Assembly (NCBI RefSeq): GCF_008711175.1
Contig: NZ_VWNF01000004.1
Location: 1 to 64,000 of the forward strand
DNA from: Nesterenkonia ebinurensis
Lineage (GTDB): Bacteria > Actinomycetota > Actinomycetes > Actinomycetales > Micrococcaceae
DNA: 64,000 nt
Direction of reading: 5' to 3'
Within the stretch, counting starts at the first letter, position 1, and each line of letters starts with the position of its first letter. The position numbers were made by a program, and so were the translations under genes. Under the pieces are notes generated by a model, which was not told the origin of the DNA, ran no database searches, and was given only the letters and a program-made list of their open reading frames with translations. Positions 7,689 to 14,536 of the stretch are shown here, one piece after another.

Positions 7689-7714
7689 GAGCTTGAATGC
7701 TGAGGTTCAAGCTC
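7689..7714. promoter_or_regulatory. Perfect 9-bp inverted repeat
   Basis: GAGCTTGAA, an 8-nt spacer, then TTCAAGCTC. Flanking CCGA/TCGG extends the symmetry with a 2-nt slip. It lies in the 274-bp gap between the reductase start (7548) and the end of the comB remnant (7823). The TTGAA/TTCAA arms resemble MerR-type operators, but no merR gene is nearby. It may instead be a terminator stem for comB, though no T-run follows on the minus strand. Confidence 0.35.
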
Positions 7715-7822
7715 TCGGACTAATCCTGCATATGCAGCACAGCGCAGCCACTCTGCACAGCACGTCCGCCGCCCATCAGTTGTCCAAGTCTGCGTAGGCA
7801 GCAAGTCCGGCTTAGCGGTCCG

Positions 7823-8612
7823 CTAGGGATCGAACCGTCTCGATGAGTTGACGAACCCATCACCAACAAGCACCGGGACCACGTCGGTGGAATCCAACAC
7901 AGAGGCCACCTCAACATCAGCCCCAAATCCTTTACTGAGGAGCTCCCGACCTCCAGCACTGTCTCGTACGCGCTCACGCAGCGACTCCCGGGAGCCTTGG
8001 AACATGTCGAGGGCAGCGCCTGCTTCCGGGCTCATGGCGAATCTTCCTCGGTCAGCGATGGCGGAGAGAATGGCCCCGGCGCCGAGGTGGTCTTCGAGCG
8101 CGGGGCGCAATGAGTCGTCGTCGGCCCATCGCTCACCTGCCGCGATGACCGACACGGAATCGCCTCGCCTAAGCTGGGGAATGAGCCACTCAGCAACAGC
8201 GCCCGCATTACGCAGACAACCTGCTGCGACTCTCGAACCTGAGCTCTTCAAGGCGAAGGAAATCGTCGATCCATTAGGAGATGGCAGCACTAAGCGCGGT
8301 ACTGGGGTGCACGTCGAAAGAGCGGCTGGTGACAAAGACGGCGCGGCAACCGCTCCTCTTTGACACGCTTCAAGACGCCCCACCGCAAAGGACTGCATCA
8401 TGCTCGCAGGCGAACTGATGCGCTCGAGTTCCTCTCCATGGATACGGGTAGACCTTTATTCCCCGCTCTGCACTGATACATACCGATGTGGAGAAACTCA
8501 GCACATCGACGACCACCGCCGCCTCCGCCGCAACAGCTTGTGCGCCAGCAAGTCCCCATTCGAAGCGGATGGGGTACTCGCTCTGGCCGAACACCTCTGT
8601 CCCACTACTCAT
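7823..8612 (-). pseudogene. comB: 2-phosphosulfolactate phosphatase-like protein (ComB), frameshifted
   Basis: Two frames together encode a ~262-aa ComB-family protein. The first begins at ATG 8612 (FEWGLAGAQAVA, VVVDVLSFSTSV); the second from about 8390 to 7823 contains LPSPNGSTISF, CLRNAGAVAEWL and VSVIAAGERW, all ComB core motifs. Dropping one T from CCTTTGC near 8383-8388 joins the frames as EHDAVL then AVGRLEA. ComB acts in coenzyme M synthesis in archaea; actinobacterial homologues have unclear roles. It is either a recent pseudogene or a base-call error. The ATG overlaps the upstream gene stop by 4 nt. Confidence 0.75.
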
Positions 8613-9073
8613 GACAGCTGAGAAGGGTCTATACGCTGGTAGCTGGCCGGGGCCAGGCCATCACCGCCGGCGATATGGGTCTCTGCTCCAGGCACCCGGT
8701 CTGTGTTGTGGGCAGAGACCGCCAACCATCCGGCGTCGTCCTTCTGCAGCACGAAGCTGAAGACGCCCCTCCGCTCCCCCGGTTCACCGCTCCCTTGTGA
8801 GCTCTGCCCGACCAACGTCCATTCGATATGCACCACGGCGGCTGACTCGCCCAGCCGGCGCAGCTTGGTCCGCTGAACCCTCATCTCCGAGTTGGCGAAG
8901 ATCTTCCGGAAACCGTAGTCGTGGGCCTGGCGGATGCGACCCCGGTCCTCCCACCACAGTCCGACAACGTTGACGAAGTCCGCATCCTCGGCGAACAGTG
9001 CCGCCAAGGCTGCAGCATCGGCGCGGTTCCAAGCTTGGATGAACCGATCCGCGATCTCTTCCGGCTCCTTCAT
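8609..9073 (-). CDS. SnoaL/SgcJ-like NTF2-fold protein
   Basis: 154 aa from ATG 9073. It reads EEIADRFIQAWNRADAAALA, then LFAEDADFVNVVG and a closing GWLAVSAHNTD, the standard layout of SgcJ/EcaC or DUF4440-type cone-shaped NTF2 domains (about 4-125), with a ~30-residue tail. Family members include isomerases, but many have no known substrate. It is translationally coupled (ATGA) to the comB remnant, indicating an ancestral two-gene operon. The frame is open upstream into the repeat at 9083-9115, but similarity to the family begins at 9073. Confidence 0.7.
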   Translation of the reverse strand: MKEPEEIADRFIQAWNRADAAALAALFAEDADFVNVVGLWWEDRGRIRQAHDYGFRKIFANSEMRVQRTKLRRLGESAAVVHIEWTLVGQSSQGSGEPGERRGVFSFVLQKDDAGWLAVSAHNTDRVPGAETHIAGGDGLAPASYQRIDPSQLS

Positions 9074-9082
9074 AGGGCGCAG

Positions 9083-9115
9083 GGCATCTGAGGTCACTTC
9101 ATCAGTCTGGCACAG
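9083..9115. repeat. 33-bp dispersed repeat, copy 1
   Basis: This matches 29 of 33 positions with 10852-10884, in the same orientation. The conserved core is TCTGAGGTCAC, four variable bases, then TCAGTCTGGCACAG. Copy 1 lies 10-42 bp upstream of the NTF2-like gene start (minus strand), so it could carry leader or promoter function. Confidence 0.5.
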
Positions 9116-9214
9116 CCCATCGACCAACACTCCAGCAAGCAATAAGTCACCGCTGAAACTACGCCGCCAGAGAAAAGCCGACAACCTTGACATGCGGCCG
9201 GGTTGACTGGCCCC

Positions 9215-10198
9215 ATGAAGATACTGGTTCTCGGTGGAACGGCATGGCTCTCACGCCTGATCGCAGAAACTGCTAGGGACGCTGGCCACGAGATCACATG
9301 TGCTGCACGAGGCCTCAGCGGCGACTCTGCTCAGGGAGTGCCGTTCATCCAGTGGGACCGAAGCCAGAAGGTTCCCCCTGAGATCACGTCTGCCTACTGG
9401 GACGTCGTCGTGGATGTCTCCGGGAACCCCGGTCAGGTACAACGTGCTGTCGAAGCAATAGGAGAAGCGCACTGGATTTTCATCTCGACGATCAGTGTCT
9501 ACGCCGACCACTCCCGGCCGCAGGGGCGACCAACGACGACGCCACTGCTACAAGCTGATGACAGGGAGGGTCCGCCCGAAAGCGGCGAGATGTATGGCGC
9601 GATGAAGATCGCCTGTGAGGAGATCCTCGAACAGAACGCTACGCACAGCACGGTGCTCCGCCCAGGGCTGATCGTCGGCCCCGGAGACCCCACTGGGCGA
9701 TTTACCTACTGGCCCTTGCGTATTCACGAGGCCGCCCAGGGTGACCAGTCTTTCATCGCGCCTTCTCCGGAAACCACACCTCTCCAGTGGATCGACGTGC
9801 GTGACCTCGCCGAATGGACAGTGCAGCTCGCCGAGTCCAGCACACCAGGTATTTTCGACGCCGTCGGGCCGCCAATCGCCCGAGAAGCGTTCATCTCGCA
9901 GCTGGCAATGCTGCATTCACCAGCCCCCTCTCCGCTGTGGGTATCGGCCGAAAAGCTGGTCGGACTCGACGTCCGTCCGTGGATGGGCCCGCGATCCATC
10001 CCGCTGTGGGCCCCCTGGCAAGGGTGGGAACACCTGATGAACAGGGATCATCGGCCTGCTGCACAGACCGGGCTGCGCACTCGCTCGCTGAAAGAGACAG
10101 CTCTGCAGACTCGTTCATGGGCTGAGAACATCACAGATGCTGCAACAGGACTACGCCGAGCGGAGGAACTCGATCTACTCAAGGCGCTAGCGATCTGA
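9215..10198 (+). CDS. NAD-dependent epimerase/dehydratase family (extended SDR)
   Basis: 327 aa. The N-terminal nucleotide-binding strand MKILVLGGTAWLSRLIA resembles the GGTxFLG loop of atypical extended SDRs, with the last Gly replaced by Ser. The catalytic YxxxK is present as Y127GAMK131, with STISVY (91-96) supplying the upstream Ser/Thr. RPGLIVGPGDPTGRFTYW (about 149-166) matches the isoflavone-reductase or CSP41-like subgroup. The substrate is unknown. ATG 9215 was chosen over a TTG 12 bases upstream because the Rossmann strand starts there. Confidence 0.75.
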   Translation: MKILVLGGTAWLSRLIAETARDAGHEITCAARGLSGDSAQGVPFIQWDRSQKVPPEITSAYWDVVVDVSGNPGQVQRAVEAIGEAHWIFISTISVYADHSRPQGRPTTTPLLQADDREGPPESGEMYGAMKIACEEILEQNATHSTVLRPGLIVGPGDPTGRFTYWPLRIHEAAQGDQSFIAPSPETTPLQWIDVRDLAEWTVQLAESSTPGIFDAVGPPIAREAFISQLAMLHSPAPSPLWVSAEKLVGLDVRPWMGPRSIPLWAPWQGWEHLMNRDHRPAAQTGLRTRSLKETALQTRSWAENITDAATGLRRAEELDLLKALAI

Positions 10199-10345
10199 TC
10201 ATTCGCAGTAACCTGCATGGTCTCAACGCTCGTCTCACTGATGGGGATCGTCTCCACCCACAAGTGGAGGCCGCTAGCTGCACATTGAACCTGAGCAAGA
10301 CAAGGTTCGTCATACGAGATTCAGCGTCTTTTTTGCGCATCAGCG

Positions 10346-10708
10346 TCAGCGCACAGGAGTTCCTTGGTGGAAGACCATAACTGGCCCACCTGGTGCCGTT
10401 CGCCAGAGCGACGAGCGACGACTCCGGCGCTCACCGAGTTCCAAATAGTAAGTGAGCAGAACAAACCCTGGGGCTAGCTCGACAGCTTGCTGCTCATCAA
10501 GGACTGGGACGATTTCGTTCGGTGGCTCTGAGGTGACCGCGTTCAAAATCTCATCACGGGACCAGTGTTTGCCTGACTGACCGATCTCGTGAAACTCGAA
10601 AGCTAACAGCGCTCCCACCGCCTGACGGTCGCAACGCACCTTCGGATCCAGCAGGCGGCGTTCACCTTCCCAAGCTGCCTCAACCGAAAGTTGCCACTCC
10701 GAACCCAT
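10346..10708 (-). CDS. DUF4440 domain protein (NTF2 fold)
   Basis: 120 aa. It contains EGERRLLDPKVRCDRQAV, ALLAFEFHEIGQSG, KHWSRDEILNAV, LAPGFVLLTYYLE and a terminal RRSSLWRTAPGGPVMVFHQGTP, which together match a well-defined DUF4440 subgroup. Single-domain NTF2-fold proteins of this type have no assigned reaction. It is monocistronic and convergent with the epimerase. Confidence 0.75.
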   Translation of the reverse strand: MGSEWQLSVEAAWEGERRLLDPKVRCDRQAVGALLAFEFHEIGQSGKHWSRDEILNAVTSEPPNEIVPVLDEQQAVELAPGFVLLTYYLELGERRSRRSSLWRTAPGGPVMVFHQGTPVR

Positions 10709-10851
10709 GCTGCTTAACGCTGCTTCCTCGCGCGGTCTGCCAGCTCTGTCAAGGACATACCCCTAGTGTGCGCCGCACTACTGACCCCACCGAGGAATCC
10801 ACGCCCACACCTTTCAGAGCTCGCCCACTGGGCCGTCGTGGCGGGGCATGC

Positions 10852-10884
10852 GGCGTCTGAGGTCACGCCCTCAGTCTGGCACAG
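10852..10884. repeat. 33-bp dispersed repeat, copy 2
   Basis: Partner of 9083-9115 (29/33 identical). Here the repeat overlaps the last codons and stop of the deoxyribosyltransferase-like gene ending at 10871. The two copies flank the epimerase and DUF4440 genes as direct repeats about 1.77 kb apart. Confidence 0.5.
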
Positions 10885-11176
10885 GATCGGTGAACGAGAC
10901 TGGCTTGCCTGCAGTCTTGGCGTAGGCAATCTCTCTACCGGTGGACTCGCCGATGTACCCGCCCGGGTTGACCACGAGAACGCGGTCGGCAAGATCGATC
11001 TTGCGCAGATGGAGGGCGCCCAGCACTCTCTTCTGCTGCTCTGCAATCCCCTCGTCTGCTTCACCAGGGGCAAGCACGATGGCACCGACGAGGCTCAGAT
11101 CGCGGTTGGCCGCAAGCATCTGGTCCGCGAACCGAATGGAGCCGCAGATACAGACAATCTCAGGTCGGTCAGGCAT
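10871..11176 (-). CDS. Nucleoside 2-deoxyribosyltransferase-like / DUF4406 protein
   Basis: 101 aa. PEIVCICGSIRFADQM opens a Rossmann-like domain; DLADRVLVVNPGGYIGEST and GREIAYAKTAGKPV are typical of the small nucleoside 2-deoxyribosyltransferase-like or DUF4406 group. The Glu in YIGESTGRE aligns with the region holding the catalytic Glu in true transferases, but activity is unproven. The protein is shorter than canonical enzymes (~150 aa), although many stand-alone family members are near this size. The last codons lie in a repeat shared with 9083-9115. Confidence 0.65.
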   Translation of the reverse strand: MPDRPEIVCICGSIRFADQMLAANRDLSLVGAIVLAPGEADEGIAEQQKRVLGALHLRKIDLADRVLVVNPGGYIGESTGREIAYAKTAGKPVSFTDPVPD

Positions 11177-11248
11177 AGTGCGCTCCTTCGCTCGGCCGGG
11201 AAACCCTCACAATCTTCCGGGCTACTCGTCTCTCCGACCCCGGATGGT

Positions 11249-11442
11249 TCATTGTGCTCCCTCCAGCGCCCGCGTGGGCAGGTCGATCCAGTAGCGACGT
11301 TTGGCAGGTCCTTCAGGCGAGGTGACGATATCCTCCAGGACTCCGCCGCAGCGTTCGATCGTGGTGATCGAGCCTAGGTTGTCATGGTCACAGGTCAGCA
11401 GTACTCGCTGGACGCCCAGTTCACCGCACACCTCAAGCGCAG
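11249..11442 (-). pseudogene. C-terminal remnant of a GNAT acetyltransferase
   Basis: The frame ALEVCGELGVQRVLLTC, then DNLGSITTIERCGGVLED and RYWIDLP, is the last third of a GNAT domain (acetyl-CoA helix, N..S...IE..GG). The N-terminal two thirds are absent: at about 11442 the sequence changes to a nucleotidyltransferase in another frame. A deletion that joined two formerly separate genes explains this best. Confidence 0.65.
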
Positions 11443-11649
11443 CCCATAGACGAAAGCCTCCACGAGCTGACCCTCGTACGTGGTGGTTTCCACGAATGAC
11501 GTTGACGACCATTCATCGGGAAGCACAATCAGGATGTCGAGGTCCGACGACGCGGTTGCTCCTCCGGAAGCCGCGCTACCTCCAAGAAACGCCGCGCGCC
11601 CCTGTGGAAAGTTGACCCCCACGAACGATCGCGCGCTGCGTAGAGTCAC
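11443..11649 (-). pseudogene. N-terminal remnant of a nucleotidyltransferase
   Basis: From ATG 11649: a stretch with AAFLGGSAASGGATASSDLD followed by ILIVLP is the GS..G...SD.D catalytic motif of minor nucleotidyltransferases, then TTYEGQLVEAFVYG. Homology stops at Gly near 11443, and the frame runs briefly into the GNAT remnant before a stop. Only ~68 residues of a domain of about 100 or more survive, so function is unlikely. Confidence 0.65.
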
Positions 11650-11655
11650 TTTTCC

Positions 11656-12066
11656 TCAAGAAGCTCTCTCCGCGCCGGGAGCGATCACGTCGAGTCCAGC
11701 AGTCCTCGCCGCCTCACCAAGCCGGTGATCGTAGGTAAGGACGGCTTCAACATCAAGGCGCATCGCCGCCTCCAGATGCAGGGCGTCGAGGGTACGCAGA
11801 TACGGCATCGGCAAGAACCCGGCGGACCGATACGTGGCCCTGTCAAGCGCCGCGAGCGACACGCCGTCGAGAATCGCGCTGACTTTCGACTGATCACGCC
11901 CCTCCCTCACGGCCATACGACGCAGCTCAGTCTCAAGCAAATCACTTGAGACAAACCTGCCATGCGCCTGATCAAGCCAGTCCACAAGCGCCTGAGTCTC
12001 GGCCTGGGCCACCAGGAGCGCTCCGAGCGCTGAAGTGTCGGCATAGACGAGCGGAACGTCCTTCAC
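11656..12066 (-). CDS. vapC: VapC-family PIN-domain toxin
   Basis: 136 aa. The acidic set is visible: D10 (VYADTSA), E45/E47 (DLLETEL), D94 (RTLDALHLEAA) and D113 (TYDHRL). LDALHLEAA is the classic PIN motif. The ATG overlaps the antitoxin stop by ATGA (12063-12066), so the pair is translated together. It is expected to be an RNase inhibited by the Phd-like partner. Confidence 0.88.
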   Translation of the reverse strand: MKDVPLVYADTSALGALLVAQAETQALVDWLDQAHGRFVSSDLLETELRRMAVREGRDQSKVSAILDGVSLAALDRATYRSAGFLPMPYLRTLDALHLEAAMRLDVEAVLTYDHRLGEAARTAGLDVIAPGAERAS

Positions 12067-12344
12067 ACTCGATCCTCTCGCAACTCATCGAGAATCTGGC
12101 CCATCGGACGATCACCCTCGGACTGCTGAGGCTTCAGCGCCGCCCAGCCACCGATACGCTTGGCCGGCCGGGCGATGGGCAACGTGGGGGCTGGAGCATC
12201 GAGAGGGACGATGCGACCGACGGCGATTCCGCGGTTGGTCAGCACAAAGGAATGCCCCTCGCCGACCGCGCGAAGCACGCGTCCAGACTCGTTGCGCAAC
12301 TCGCGCTGCGAAAGGTTCTCAACCTGCGGCTCACCCATACTCAT
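12063..12344 (-). CDS. Phd/YefM-family antitoxin
   Basis: 93 aa. The N-terminal domain (VENLSQRELRNESGRVLRAV, then GHSFVLTNRGIAVGRIVPL) is the Phd/YefM DNA-binding and dimerisation fold. The C-terminal Pro-rich then acidic tail (ILDELREDR) would wrap the PIN toxin. ATG 12344 is favoured over the ATG two codons later because a TACGAT -10 lies exactly six bases upstream. Confidence 0.85.
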   Translation of the reverse strand: MSMGEPQVENLSQRELRNESGRVLRAVGEGHSFVLTNRGIAVGRIVPLDAPAPTLPIARPAKRIGGWAALKPQQSEGDRPMGQILDELREDRV

Positions 12345-12369
12345 GCCGCAATCGTAGCACCCGCGCTAC
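12345..12369 (-). promoter_or_regulatory. Leaderless promoter and inverted-repeat operator of phd-vapC
   Basis: The plus strand shows GTAGC (12354-12358), six bases, GCTAC (12365-12369). On the minus strand TACGAT (12356-12351) is followed by six bases and ATG 12344. The inverted repeat overlaps the -10 by three bases, the expected geometry for autorepression by the antitoxin. Confidence 0.5.
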
Positions 12370-12475
12370 ACGTTGAACTTGAACTCCACCGAATTCCAGC
12401 ACGGAAAACCATCTAGAGCCAGGCGCGACCCCATCCGAGCGGGCTCCCGGTTCAGTTTCAATGTGGGTGGAGCGG

Positions 12476-12690
12476 CTACAGAGGCGCTCTCATCGCGAGC
12501 CGCTGGGCTTGCGCAAACCCCTCCCGCTCATACATTCGCCGTCCCGCTCCTGTGGCCATCAGCTCGGCGCGCTCCACACCCCGTCGCACGAGCCCACTCC
12601 ATGACGGCCGCGAAAGGTCTGCCGCCAAATCCTGAGCCGCGATACTGACAGAACGTGCACACGTTGCTGATCACCACATCGCGCCCCGCC
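12476..12690 (-). pseudogene. Frameshifted C-terminal remnant of a GNAT acetyltransferase
   Basis: One frame gives NVCTFCQYRGSGFG and AVMEWARATGCG (strand 4, pyrophosphate loop and following helix). A -1 shift then continues ERAELMATGAGRRMYEREGF, the rest of a GNAT domain, to TAG at 12478-12476. The N-terminal half is absent; intact higA begins directly upstream. The copy is degraded and not expected to be functional. Confidence 0.6.
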
Positions 12691-12710
12691 TTCGCCCGCG
12701 GTCGTGTCAC

Positions 12711-13028
12711 TCATACAGCAGACAAGGGCTTGATGGCGTCGACCGAGCCGAATTTCCTGCGCTCGGTACGCAGTTCATAGTTCGACTGAAGGTTCATCCA
12801 GAACTCCTCCGATGTCCCAAAGTACCGTGCAAGACGGATCGCGGTATCAGCCGTGATACTCCGCTTGCCGTGCACGATCTCGTTGATCCGACGCGGCGGC
12901 ACGCCGATCGACACGGCCAGCTTGTTCTGTGTGATCCCGAACCCTTCGATGAAGTCCTCCATCAGGATCTCCCCCGGGTGGATCGGCTCGATCAGGTCAC
13001 TCTCAGTGGTAGTCGACGAGTTCGACAT
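12711..13028 (-). CDS. higA: HigA antitoxin (XRE family)
   Basis: 105 aa from ATG 13028. IEPIHPGEILMEDFIEGFG then the HTH (TQNKLAVSIGVPPRRINEIVHG) and FGTSEEFWMNLQSNYELR are diagnostic of HigA. The C-terminus is complete, unlike the remnant at 1315-1551. It overlaps the end of higB by about 26 nt; an upstream in-frame ATG (13076) would lengthen the overlap and is less likely. Confidence 0.88.
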   Translation of the reverse strand: MSNSSTTTESDLIEPIHPGEILMEDFIEGFGITQNKLAVSIGVPPRRINEIVHGKRSITADTAIRLARYFGTSEEFWMNLQSNYELRTERRKFGSVDAIKPLSAV

Positions 13029-13284
13029 CTTCCGCACCTCCATCTCTCCAGACGAAGCAGATACGCCATTGGGCATTCACGCGAATACTGTGCTGCCCAC
13101 GACGGTCACCGACCAGCCGCTCCAGACGGTTCCCCGGTGGGATTCGGAGATCCTCAACATCCTTCGCTGCATGGATCAGCTCAAGCTTCCGCAGGGTTGC
13201 CCGCTGCACCGTCCGGTCGATGCGCTTGGCGTACTGCTCATGCCAGATACGCTCGGTGTCCTTGCTGCCGAACGATCTGATCAC
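13003..13284 (-). CDS. higB: HigB toxin (RelE-type mRNA interferase)
   Basis: 93 aa starting with GTG 13284: MIRSFGSKDTERIW, then RKLELIHAAKDVEDLRIPPGNRLERL, HSIRVNAQWRICFVW and DVELVDYH. This is a full HigB. HigB cleaves mRNA at the ribosome and is neutralised by HigA, encoded second as is typical for higBA. The GTG start is supported by TACACT six bases upstream. Confidence 0.9.
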   Translation of the reverse strand: MIRSFGSKDTERIWHEQYAKRIDRTVQRATLRKLELIHAAKDVEDLRIPPGNRLERLVGDRRGQHSIRVNAQWRICFVWRDGGAEDVELVDYH

Positions 13285-13319
13285 GCGACCAGTGTATAAC
13301 GCACAGCGTCAATAACGCT
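13285..13319 (-). promoter_or_regulatory. higBA leaderless promoter and inverted repeat
   Basis: TACACT (minus strand, 13296-13291) lies six bases before GTG 13284. Upstream is the inverted repeat AGCGT-5 nt-ACGCT at 13305-13319, a candidate HigA operator. The repeat overlaps the last codons of convergently placed DNA encoding the YchF C-terminus. Confidence 0.45.
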
Positions 13320-14397
13320 AGACGTTAAACCTGAACTCGACCACGTCGCCGTCGCGCATGATGTAGTCCTTGCCCTCCAGGCGGACCTTTCCGGCGGCCT
13401 TGGCCTTGTTCATGGAGCCGGCGGCCACCAGGTCCTCGAAGCTGACGACCTCGGCCTTGATGAAGCCGCGCTGGAAGTCGGTGTGGATTACTCCGGCTGC
13501 CTCGGGCGCCGTGGCCCCCTGCGGGATGGTCCACGCACGAGCCTCCTTGGGCCCGGCAGTCAGATAGGTCTGCAGGCCCAGGGTCTGGAAGCCCACCCGG
13601 GCCAGCTGGTCAAGTCCGGACTCCTCCAGGCCGTTGAGTTCGAGCATCTCACGGGCTTCCTCCTCGGAGAGCTCTACCAGCTCGGACTCCATCTTCGCGT
13701 CCAGGAACACCGCCTGGGCCGGGGCGACGAGTGCTGCCAACTCAGCCTGTCGCTCCGAGGAGGCCAGCACGGCGTCGTCAGCGTTGAATACATAGATCTG
13801 CGGCTTAGCGGTGAGCAGGTTCAGCCCGGCCAGCTGCTCCATATCAAGGGACGACGCCGCGGTGAAGACCGTATCGCCCTCCTCCAGTACCTTCTGGGCG
13901 GCCACATAGGCATCCAAAGTAGCCTTATCCGCCTTCTTGCCGGTGACCTGCTTCTCCAGCTTGGGGATGGCGTTCTCCAAGGTCTGCATATCAGCCAGGA
14001 TCAGCTCAGTGTTGATGGTCTCGCGGTCTGAGGCCGGGTCCACCTTCCCATCCACGTGGACTACATTCTCGTCCTCGAAGACCCGGACCACCTGGGCGAT
14101 GGCATGAGCCTCTCGGATATTGGCGAGGAACTGGTTGCCCAGCCCCTCGCCCTCGGAGGCGCCCTTGACGATGCCGGCGATGTCCACAAAGGAGACCGTG
14201 GCCGGGATGATCTTGGCCGAGCCGAAAATCTCAGCCAGCTTGCCCAACCGCTCGTCGGGGAGGTTCACCACCCCGACATTGGGTTCAATAGTGGCGAACG
14301 GGTAGTTCGCCGCCAGGATCGTCTGTCGGGTCAGTGCGTTGAAGAGGGTCGACTTGCCCACATTGGGCAGCCCCACGATGCCAATAGTCAGTGCCAC
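13318..14397 (-). CDS. ychF: Redox-regulated ATPase/GTPase YchF (OLA1 family)
   Basis: 359 aa, normal length, from GTG 14397: [23 protein letters not shown]. The P-loop GLPNVGKST is at 9-17; [22 protein letters not shown] (70-91) is the switch region unique to YchF; the TGS domain lies at the C-terminus ([13 protein letters not shown]). The base-specificity motif reads NADD rather than NxxE, a conservative change within an ATP-preferring family. It is a ribosome-associated ATPase in other bacteria. The GTG start lies inside a long inverted repeat (14386-14425). Confidence 0.92.
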   Translation of the reverse strand: MALTIGIVGLPNVGKSTLFNALTRQTILAANYPFATIEPNVGVVNLPDERLGKLAEIFGSAKIIPATVSFVDIAGIVKGASEGEGLGNQFLANIREAHAIAQVVRVFEDENVVHVDGKVDPASDRETINTELILADMQTLENAIPKLEKQVTGKKADKATLDAYVAAQKVLEEGDTVFTAASSLDMEQLAGLNLLTAKPQIYVFNADDAVLASSERQAELAALVAPAQAVFLDAKMESELVELSEEEAREMLELNGLEESGLDQLARVGFQTLGLQTYLTAGPKEARAWTIPQGATAPEAAGVIHTDFQRGFIKAEVVSFEDLVAAGSMNKAKAAGKVRLEGKDYIMRDGDVVEFRFNV

Positions 14398-14425
14398 GGG
14401 AGTACAGCCTACCGTGGCACTGACT
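14386..14425 (-). promoter_or_regulatory. 14-bp-stem inverted repeat containing the ychF start codon
   Basis: AGTCAGTGCCACGG, a 12-nt loop, then CCGTGGCACTGACT is perfectly self-complementary. On the coding (minus) strand the GTG start sits in the 3' arm. A TAGGCT -10-like hexamer lies in the loop eight bases before the GTG, and AAAGGAG lies just outside the 5' arm. The hairpin could hide the start codon, or transcription may begin inside it. Confidence 0.55.
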
Positions 14426-14499
14426 CCTTTAGGCGTGAAGGGCCGCGCAAGCGGGCCGAGAGGCGAGCGCGACATGCCCGCGCCGCCGGGACCAGCACT

Positions 14500-14529
14500 G
14501 TGCCACGGGAGTACAGCCTGCCGTGGCAC
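14500..14529. repeat. Second copy of the ychF start-site hairpin
   Basis: Positions 14500-14534 match 14391-14425 at 34 of 35 bases. The stem GTGCCACGG/CCGTGGCAC is kept, but the outer symmetry is reduced and the TAGGCT hexamer has become CAGGCT. It sits 8-37 nt beyond the BCCT transporter stop, where it could act as an mRNA-end hairpin, although no T-run follows. Confidence 0.6.
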
Positions 14530-14536
14530 TGACTGC

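Noticed and set aside
7030-7797. A 255-codon plus-strand frame over the reductase gene
   Set aside because: It is antisense to a clear RibD/DHFR-like protein and has no recognisable motif.
10287-10334. GAACCT/AGGTTC inverted repeat followed by six Ts as a terminator between the epimerase and DUF4440 genes
   Set aside because: The T-run is about 20 nt away from the stem and the stem is only 6 bp, so it does not meet an intrinsic terminator pattern.
9083-10884. The 33-bp repeats as att sites of an integrated element
   Set aside because: No integrase, recombinase or tRNA end lies at either copy, and the interval holds only two small genes.
14500-14529. Intrinsic terminator for the BCCT gene
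   Set aside because: The stem is strong, but no T-run follows on the minus strand, and the same sequence recurs over the ychF start, so it was listed as a repeat instead.
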